In this document: positions 50,101 through 61,200 of the stretch, piece by piece
Numbering within the stretch: the stretch's first letter is position 1
Layout of the letters: the number at the start of each line of letters is the position of its first letter
DNA from: Nilaparvata lugens
Taxonomy: Eukaryota; Arthropoda; Insecta; Hemiptera; Delphacidae
Direction of reading: 5' to 3'
Assembly: GCF_014356525.2 (NCBI RefSeq)
Contig: NC_052516.1
Coordinates: forward strand, 22,028,257 to 22,092,256
Length of the DNA stretch: 64,000 bases
Translations under genes and position numbers: made by a program
The notes under the pieces: generated by a model
What the model saw: the letters and a program-made list of their open reading frames with translations, nothing else
What the model was told of the DNA's origin: nothing
Databases searched by the model: none

Positions 50101-53100
50101 AGAGAGATTTAAAAACGTGATCTTGTCACTTGCCGTATAGTGGATGATGATATTGTCTCGATAGTTGGATTCACTTCAATCTGTCAGCATTGGTTGAATA
50201 GGAAGCATTGAAATTATTTACGAGGAATACTGACAGCTAAACGTGAATCTGACAATAATAACTCACTCAACACACATGACAGTAGTTGGTAGGAAAATAA
50301 CCGGAAACTTACATCGAAACTAGGTCGGTGAAAAGGGAGAGAGAGAATGATAAGAGAAACAGGGAGAGAGAGAGAGAGAGATTGGATGGAGAGTGACAAA
50401 TAATGATACACAATGTTTACTGATAATTTGGAATGAGACGGAATAATTTGGGATCTACTTTGTAACGTAATTAGTTCCCAAACAATTTGAAGAAAGAGAG
50501 AGTAGAAGTCAAAGAGAGAGAAAGAGAGAGAGAGAGAATGATGGGTTGAGTTAGAGGAGGAGCAGCAAATAATAAACAAAGATTCAACTGAGAGACGGAA
50601 TAATTCCGATTCAATATAATTCGGTCCACAAACGCTTTGAACACTTGAAGACCAAGAAAAGTCAAGTTTCACTATAATGAGATTTACTTTGTACTGTTGA
50701 AATTGTTTCTATTTAACATCAAATCGAACATGAGACTTCACGTTCTACTACGTAGTTCTTGATGCATATTATCAGACTATTTTTTAAATGTGTATATAAT
50801 TTTTAATAACATACAATACCTTTTGTATGTAATTTACTAGTTATTATTAAGTTATACTTTACAAAGGTATTATTGTGTTTTTTCATATTGAATTTATTAA
50901 CTGTATTTTTATTCTTTTATAATACTGTATATTTCTTCTATTTTTCATCTATTTCTTTTCTATAATAAATTGACTGAATTTTTTCCGTATTTTCATCTTC
51001 TTTTATTAAAAATTGTATTATGTTGGGAATTATTGTATTGTGTGAAGGAGGCAAAATGTGTTTCTACCTGTTGTCTTCTTATATAAATATATAAAATTAA
51101 TATTTTATATTTAATATACCATTAACTAAACTAGTGTATTCTAATAATATAATTATGAGACTTACCATCTATGGTATCACACTATACCATAGACTAGACT
51201 TCATATTAATTCTGATAAAATATTATATTCTGTTTTATTTCTCTGTAGTGTTAACATATACATTATAAATTGTATTATTATATTTCTCCATATCGCTAAC
51301 TAAATTACTTAGTCTAGTCAAATGGTTGTTTTTCAGGAAACAGCCTCAAAAGAATTTTTCTCGACGGTTCTATATGTATTTTGGGGCGCTGAATTCGAAT
51401 CTGAAATTTGCTGACACGCCAGAGGGCAGCTTCACCCCTAATACCCCCTAAAATTTCGGGGTTATTTAAATATGGGCTAAAATACATTGAAAGAGGATTT
51501 TTTCATTTTTTTGATCACATTTCAGTTATGATACATGATTTTGAACCGCCTTGACGAGCTGAGAAGAAGCTTGGGGGGTTTGGGGGTTTTGGGGGTGAAG
51601 CCGCCCTCTGGCGTGTCAGCAAATTTCAGATTCGAATTCAGCGCCCCAAAAATACATATAGAACCGTCGAGAAAAATTCTTTCGGGGTTGTTTCCTGAAA
51701 ACGACCATTTGACTGGACCATACTTTTACAATGAATTACGTAACTTAGTAACCCTCTACCCTGAAAACTAATGGGACGTTGTGATGATGGGGGGGGGGGG
51801 TGTTTGAGTGAAAGTTGTAAAGAATTTTTTGAGATTGCTTGAGGGGTTTCGAGAGGGAGAACCCCCCCACACCCCAAATGTGGAAGCCCTTCCAATGTTT
51901 GTTTGTCTTGCTTGTAGATTATTAATAGGAGAACATTAATGAATAATACGCAATAATGTGTAATTGCTTCCATTCAAGGAGCAGGGATTCGAAGAGGTGT
52001 TTCAAGTGGGTGGAATGTGTGGAGAAGCTCTAGATTCGAATAAGTTTATTTGAGTTAATTGTGCATTATTATTGGGTAGAGGTTGATTGTTTCAATAGAA
52101 ACTGCGACGTGATTTCATTTGAAAACTAGGTTGAATATTGGCTAATAGATTGTGATTTGTATAATATAACTAGTAAACAAATATTCTCAACCATTAAGGA
52201 TCTAGGAAGAGGTAGATTGGGTTGGATTGGATCACTACAATTATGTAGATTAACAAAAGAGAGGGAAAGAGAGAGAGAAGGAGAGGTTTCATTCATAAAA
52301 CGAGGTTGAAAAAGAGACAAAGTAAGAGGAGTGGAGGAGAAAAAATGAGTGAATAACAAGAAGAGAGAAAATCAGTCAAGGCATGATAAATCAAAGAGAA
52401 ATAAAAGATGCTCTACTGCGTAGTAGAGAATGTTTTCAACTCATTTTTCAAGAAATATAAATTTTCAAGTTGTTTTGCATTGAAAATGATATCACATTTG
52501 ACAAAAAGACTCTTCTGAGCACAAAAAAATTGGTCATGCCTAAAACCGCCTCTGAAAGCTCATACAAACTCTTCAGACAGGTATTTTGTGCCATCATTTT
52601 TTTTTTATTAATTTTTGGCTTTACATACACTTTGGAATTACAACTGAGCATTCAACGATCTGAAAGATTGATTATAGAAGTTACTGAAAACCTAATTATT
52701 TCACAAATAATTCATTGAACTGTGAAAAATTGGATTAATAAATGAATATAAATATGGATTAAGGTGAGATACGAAGCTCAAGTTTCTGCAGCTGAAGCAT
52801 AGTTTCTGCAGCTCAAGGCACATTTGAAACATATACTGAATAATACCACAGACAAGAACGGTGTGTGTATCTGTGATAATACAGAGAGTTACCAGTAATT
52901 ATATCTATATTAGCGTTACTTATTAGAGTCACTTATCTATATTAGCAATCTCGGTCCAAATAATTATTGATACTTCCCAAGTGAATACAACAGTTGAAAA
53001 ATAAATTAAATTGGAAAAATTGAAGCTCAACATTATATAAATTAATCTGCACAACTAACTGCCAACATAATACACCAATAATGAGGTTACAACAATATTC

Positions 53101-56100
53101 TCAAACAACAATCAATATTTGAAATAAGATACACGGTCAATACATCAAACTAATAGCCAATATTATATCAATCTGCATAACTAATGGTCAACAAAATTGT
53201 ACTCGCATAATTGGGTCTCGTAACAAATTCTACAACCAATTTACAACCAAAGTCAAGTTGAATTAATATTATTAGTTCACTGGTTGTAATAATACCTATG
53301 GTGAGATAAACGTCATACTGTCAGTTTTCTTTATTATATAACAACATTCTTCAAACACATAACATAAATGCTTTCCATTCACCCAATTCTGACTGTTTAA
53401 AGTGATACTAAACTTAGTGAGGTTCACGGTATATTGTCAGCATTTCTTATAGATAACATCAATGCATCCCATTCAACTAATGGTGACAGTTTCAGTGCAT
53501 AACCGGCGACCAAACGCCAATGATAATTTATGGTAATGGCAGCGGAGCGAAAAAAACACGACACTTAAATTCACGTGTCTAGAAGTTTAACACGGTAGAT
53601 CACCACCACCATTCATATTCAGACTCGCCACATACGGCAAAGTGGCGCGGTACTGCGCGTGTGTGAGTGAATGTGTACCAGTTGTAACGTTATGTGTGTC
53701 AAGGTTGTAGCATCTGAGAAAACCGTATGACCTTGTCCTAGCCGCATCAAGAGTTTTGGTACTCACTCTCTCTCTCTTGCTGTCAAGTGAGTATTTGTGT
53801 GAGTGTGAGAGAGAAAGAGAACGAAAAAATGGAGGTCGACTTCTCTGAAGAGATGTCAAGTGAGTGATAGTAGATACAGATTACAATAATGGCACTAAAG
53901 TACGGGGTGGTTATGACTCGAATTTTACTTGCAAATTGTTTGTTTGTCATTTGAACGACCCAGTGATCTGAGTTGGCCTTTGAACAGCTGTTGCAATCTT
54001 CAAATAAAATAATAATTATTGTTGACACTATGTCTGGCGACAGTTATTGCAGAGGGCACACGGGTGGTTTTAAATGGTATTTAGCGGTTGAAAATTCCAG
54101 TCCTTTTTTGGAGGTAGGCTGAAAACTGTATGCATTATTTAAGCCCCCTGCACACAGGGGCAATAGTGGCGTCCACTAACCCCAGCCATTATTAGCGGCT
54201 ACTAAAATGCATAATTTCCGGCAATCAGTCCGGTTGTGCATTTGACTTTAGGGCCGGTTTCCGAGCTCGGGATTTAGCTAAGTTCTAGATTTTAAACAGC
54301 TGGAGTCAGAAAATTGGCTTTCCGAAACGGGGCGTAGTCGCAGTTTTTATGATAATCTTTATTTTCTCATTTCTATAATTGGAAACGTTTTTCCTTGACA
54401 AAATGAAACATTCCTAAATAATACAAATTAGCTGAAACTTTACACTATTTTATTTTGTGTTCAATCTTCTAGTTTTTCGAAATTTAATTCAAACGTGGAC
54501 TGCGACGCCCCGTTTCGGAAAGCCAATTTTCTGACTCCAGCCGTTCAAAGTGTAGGTGCAGGTTGCACAAAAGTCGGTTAAATTTTAATCATGATTCATT
54601 CTACGAGAACCAATCAGAGACGTCTTATGAAAAATACCTTCTCTGATTGGTTCTCGAGAAATTAATCACGGTGAAAATTAAGCCGGCTTCTGTGCAACCG
54701 GCATTAGGTGTTCTAGCTGTTCAAAACTAAATCCCGAGTTCGGAGACCGGCCCTTAGAAACTTTTTACTGGTGACATTTTTAAAAAAATTCGATTTAGAT
54801 ACTATCAAGTTAGACTACGAAAATAAAATAAATTCCCGAGAAAAATTTTTATTATTCAAATAAATAATTAGTATCAGTAACTAAAATTGCATGCCTAGCT
54901 ATAGTATTTCCACTATACAGTATATTATGGTTCAGTCAAGAGAAAAAAATTGGCATTGCAGCAGCGTCAAGGCATTTTTTGTGACACCTTTTCCTTGTGA
55001 ATGACCTACATCCCATATCTTATATATGCTAAAGCTAGATTCCCCACATATCAGAATCAGTGAAGTTATTATTTTAGTTATAATAATGTGAAATATTTTT
55101 CCTATGTTTGGCTTTTAAACATCTAAATTTGAAAATCTACTTTGTGAACATATTTAAGGACTGAAAATATTGTGAAGTGAACAACTACAAGACTTAACCT
55201 ATTTTTGACTATATGTAACCTTATATAAATTTGGGAGAGGAATAGCACAAGGTTACCTTATTTTTTCTCTCCCTATCATTTTGATGATGAACTTATTGTA
55301 ACATTTTTTCTCTCTCTCTCATTTTGATGATGAACTTATTGTAACATTTTTTCTCTCTCTCATTTTGATGATGACTTATTGTAACATTTTTTCTCTCCCT
55401 ATCATTTTGATGATGAACTTATTGTAAGAATCAATACAGAATTTAAATAAAGTGTGGGTGTACAGTGAAAATTTAATTACCATGATTTCTAATGGGATTA
55501 TTCCCACTCAGCCTGACCGAGCGAGTATAAATAGTCTCACTGGATCTTATGGGAATAATATTCTCACTGTACCGGATACGCTCACTGATACTGATACGTG
55601 GGGATACAGTATTATAGAGAACTCTGTAAAATAAAACGTTCCCGTGAAAATTGAACACTTTGAGACGTCCATATGTCAACTTATTTTAATCGGTCTTTAA
55701 CATTGGAATCTGAAAGAATAGGTTCCCCTATTTTTTTCAAATGGTCTATCAAATAAATATTCTGTAAATAAAATAAACTTATAAAAACAATATAAAAACT
55801 TGAAGTACCCTTTTATTAAAAACTTTAGAATATGTTAACATATTAAAATAGAATAGTTAAAATGTCCGGTCTCACAATAGAATAGAATCTTAATAGAATA
55901 GTTAAGGAGTCCGGTCTCACAAGGTGTCAAACTATCAAAATATTCTCAAGTTTTTAATAAAAGGGTACTTCAAGTTTATATTGTTTTTATTAATTTGAAT
56001 AAAGTAGCCCATATAAGTGTAAGAGAAGTGATTTTATAAAATAAACTAAATATCCCTGTTTTATTCTCTCAGATCGGAATTGAAATAAAAAATATCGCTT

Positions 56101-56443
56101 TATCTATAGAGTCGAAATGAATGCACCACTTTTTTCACAAAACCTTGTAACACAAGTGCAAAAAACCTGTATTTTTTTCAAGTGAAGGTCAGCGGTCCGA
56201 CTTTTTTCCAGCCGATCGCCTAATTCAAAAGACAATCGCGGCTGAGTCAAGTGCCATAATTAATCAGACACAACAAAAACCGATCTGAAATCTGGAGTCC
56301 ACTCAAGGCAAACAAGCAAAGGACGCGTGCTCTCGTTAAATACAAAAATACATAAACGCCACAATCATACTGCACACTGTCAGAGCTTTGTAATGCATTT
56401 AGTAGAGACAGAGGGAGAAATAAATAAATATAAAGATAGAGTG

Positions 56444-56491
<48 letters not shown>

Positions 56492-58180
56492 TAGGAGGTA
56501 GGGAGATTGATTGATTGATTGAGTACCTACTTTACTTAAGTAGATTACAATATATACTGGCTTATACACTTATATACAATAGCTCACAATACAGCAAAAT
56601 TATAGATGAATTTACATAATATAGACTAAGAAAATAATTATTGAACTGTATATGATATGAAAAAGCAATTTGTAATATAATAACTATAGGTAATAATATT
56701 GTTATGCATCTACATAAATTAGCGGAGTTTTGGACATATCAATGTCCATTCTTCGGAAAGAATATTCGAAGTATCCTTCCCACTAACTCTCTACCAAATA
56801 GGGGAGAGAGAGAAAGAAGGGGGGAAAGAGAGAGAGGGAGTCATTGAAAAAATGGATGAGTCAACAGAGAGATAGACAGAGATGAAGAGCTATTTTAGTG
56901 GAGAGATAATGATTCAGAATAATTTCATTCCGATAAGATTTTACCACAGATAAGATGTTATATTCTATTTTATGATATTCAGCGGAAAATAGTTGCTTCG
57001 TACGTTTATTAGCATAACTGTAAACTACAGTGGATGAAATGAGAATTTGATTTTATGACTATTCAAATGGAGTGAGTAACAAATAAAAGTATAGACTATA
57101 AAAAACTGTAGGTATTTAATTTTCTTGTGACAAGGAAACTTTAATGAACGGTAGTTTTCAGTATGTTTTTTTAGAGTTCAGCCTCCACCTTAATCACTAT
57201 CTCTAGTTTTCCTAGATGTAAGGAAAACCTCTAAAGAAGAATTGAACGCATAGCGCCAGTAAAACAATCTGTATAAGGAAAACCTATGATATGATAAAAA
57301 CCTCTTTCGTTAATTTTTTTCTATGACACATTTTCATTTTCTTCACCCCCAAGAAAAAGCACAACCCTGGTTATTTATAAACCTATCTGGAAAATCTGAT
57401 AAAATCTGGAAAATCTAATAATACTGGTGAAATGCATGTTGAGGCGAAGCTCTTTACCAAAAATTGGTTTTGACTCTGTCCAGAATCACTTATGTCTTTT
57501 GGAAGTCTGGAAGTCAAATAATAGTTGTATAATAAAATTTTGTAATATTAATTCTTATAAATTCTTAAAGTGCATGAAGTTTCTTGGTTCGAAATTTTCT
57601 AGTTTTATTAAGTGTTGACGTTTTGAATAATTTCTGGATTTTTTGTAATGTTAATTTTTTTTTCAAGTGATAGTACTAATATAGCCTAAATTTTTATTTT
57701 GACTGAAGTATAAATTTGAGAAGGGACAGTTTTGACAGTCATGTTAAGGGTAATAAATGTACATGATTGAATAAAATGAATGATTTGTAATTTTTTTGAA
57801 TAATAAGGCAATAAGATTATAGAACAAGAACAATATAGGCAGAAACACACAAGGCGGTTTATCAGACAAGTCGGCACGGCACGTCAGAACAATCAGCTCT
57901 CCGATTGGCTGGATTGGGTTGGCGTATTGAGAATCAGCCAATCGAGAGCTTCCTATCCTGACGTGCGACTAGTCTGATAAACGCCTCGTAAGAGAGAGTC
58001 ATCATTAATATATGAGGGGTGGGGTTGATACGGATTAGATAAGATTTCAGAAGAGATTATACGAATAGACAGTCTAAATAGAAGATATTATTTCAAAACA
58101 GATTAGACAACAGAAGGAGGAAGAGAGTGTGAGCAAGTCAGAGAGAGTGAGAGAGATTAGAGTTCTTTATTTATGTATGT

Positions 58181-58261
<81 letters not shown>

Positions 58262-61200
58262 CCGAAAGAGAGAGAGAGAGTCAAAGAGACAGATAATCGG
58301 ATTAGAAAAGGGAAAGGTTCAAAAAAGAAATTGTGAGTACACTTCAATTAGTACACTATTAATAATGTGTAAGATCTATATTGTCTACCACCCATTAGCA
58401 AGGAGATAGATATTGAATGAACAAATACTCTCTCTCTCTCTCTTCCCTCTCTCATGGAGAGTGGTGTCGACAGGTGGTCTATCCTCCAGTTGTGTGTCAT
58501 GGCTGCCGTCTAAATAATGATAATCTTCACTGTTTTAGGTTAAGTGCAATGGGTCTGTATGTTCATGCTCCAATAACCCACATGCAGCAACCAGCAGCCG
58601 CCTTCACTGTCAATAAAGTGATCACTGAACAATTTATGTACTTCCAATAACAATTATCTCAACCCTTTCCTAAAGAGTGTGATACAAAAGTGTGCGTTCA
58701 TTGATAAGTTGATTATTCAGAAGCCTATCATACATGTGGTGTTAACAAACAATTCCTGAATTTATACAATTTTTATTAAAATTATTTACTACTACCATAA
58801 ATTATTATTCCAATATATCACTTCGTTTTCATGTCAATTTCATAACTCTCAGCATATAATACAATCATTCAATATTTGCAGCAGCAGCCTTCAATGTCAA
58901 TAAAATAATCACTGATCAATGTGATTATGTCCTTTCAATAAAAATTATCATACCACTTTTCTAAGAGTGTGACACAAAAGTGTACGTTCATTGATAAGTT
59001 GATTATTCAGAAGCCTATCATACATGTGGTGTTAACAAACAATTCTTGAATTTATAAAATTTTTATTAAAATTATTTACTACTACCATAAATTATTATTC
59101 CAATATCACTTCGTTTTCATGTCAATTTCATAACTCTCAGCATATAATACAATCATTCAATATTTGCAGCAGCAGCCTTCAATGTCATCAAAATAATCAC
59201 TGATCAATTTATGTGCTTTCAATAAAAATTATCATACCATTTTCTAAAGAGTGTGTCACAAAAATGTACGTTCTTTGATAAATTGATCATTTAGAAGCAT
59301 AGATCATTTCAAGATGGAGTGGTACATACTATCAGACAGAAATACTGTATGTAGCTTCAGTATCTTTACCGGATGGAAGATGGAATGTATGACAGTAGCG
59401 TAGCCAGGATTTTGGAATGGAGGGATTTACCAAAATTTTGGGCCCCTTATAGACTTCACCCAGTGCAATTTGATGAGTGGGGGTGTTATCTTTACGGGCC
59501 TTTTTTTCGGGGGCTCATGGGGGGGGGGTTGTAATCTGGTACCCCCCTTCGCTATGCCATTGACGTATGACTGCTCTCTGTGTGCACACACCCTCAACTC
59601 CAGGGTCAATTATACTAATATCTAATCCATCAGATTAGATAAATGACAAACTCTCGTTAATCTCGATGACCAATCACATCAATTTTTCAAAAAGCTTCCA
59701 CCACTCATTCATAAACTATTAATTGATCTAAAATCAATCTTTTACGAATCTACTGGCCAAAGATCTATAAATAGAAGAGAATCCCAGCATATTATTCTAT
59801 ATATTGTGATAATTGTCTATTCTTTTTTGATTCATACAATAAGTACATCATCATAAATGATAGGGAGAGAAAGAATAAGGTAACCTTGTGCTATTCCTCT
59901 CCCAAATTTAGATACGGTTACACATAGTCCGAAGAAAGGTTTAGTGTTGTAGTTGTTCACTTCACAAAATTTTCATTCCTTAATTACTTTTACAAAGTAG
60001 ATTTTTAAATTTAGATGCTTCAAAACCAACCGTAGAAGAATTATATCACATTATCATCACTAAAATAGCTAATATTCACATATTAATAGATAAATATAAT
60101 CTTCAAAACAGATCCACCCCTCTCACTCTTGATCTATAAGAAGAAGAAAATCTCAGCTTATTCAATCTATTGTGTTTATTGTATATGAATAGATAAATAT
60201 AATCTTCAAAACAGATCCATCCCTCTCACTCTAAAACAGCAATCTCATGAAAGTAATTTAGAAATTGCATACGCGCTTTTAAACAATCATTGACAGTATT
60301 GCAAATAAACACACTATTATCATTACTAATGCATTTTACCAAGACATATAACTATCACTCAAATGTATTTACAATTTACAAGTGGCTCATGGAAGCAAAG
60401 CACATATATATCACAGATCATTAGCACTAAAGGCCATCAATTATTATCTATATCTATTCACAGTATTATATTATACGGTGTTATTGTAAACCTTTTGATT
60501 CTACGACTCAACTTAAAACGACGCAATAAAAATATATACTACACAGAGAGAGAGAGAGAGAGAGAGAAGAGATCTTAGAAGAAACATAGAAAGAGAAAGA
60601 GGGGAAGAATAAGAGAGAGAAAGAGTGAGTAAAGAATAAGGAGAATAAGGTGTTACCTTGTAACAGAATACAGGATCGGATTACGACCTTGTCTCAAATA
60701 ATATAATAATGAAAAAATACAATATCTACACTCATCAACTGTCTGGTTCATGCCTTTAATAGCTAACCACACCTTGCAAGCTAATTAAAATTGGAGCAGA
60801 AATTTGGGACAGCAATAACAATTACGATTTCAAGTTCTCGGGCGAATTGAAAAGCTGGCTTGATTGATAAGATGATGCAGAGTTACTGATACTTCTAGAA
60901 ACAAACCTTAAAGAAGTCGTTTTAATGTAAGGCCAGTTTCCACCAACTTCTATTGAATTTAACGGCGATTAAATATGATGTCACCGCATTGTCGTCTCCA
61001 GTCCACCAATCTCTATAGAAACTTAACGACGGTTCACCGATGTAACCACATTTATTTATTGAATAGAACAAACAATATAATAGTCGGAAGACAAAAAACA
61101 GGCGATTGCCCAAAACTTCTTCAATTTCTTAATTTTGTCTCAGATTGTCCAAATATTATGTAGGTTATGTACATTGTCACATCCTATTTGTCAAGGTACA

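Noticed and set aside
53587..53859. Minus-strand frame of 90 codons
   Set aside because: Ser/Arg/His-rich without domain; produced by GT/GA-rich sequence. Could only be 5' UTR-like.
58583..59300. CRISPR-like array
   Set aside because: Units of about 290 bp repeat in full with no alternating spacers; eukaryotic tandem repeat.
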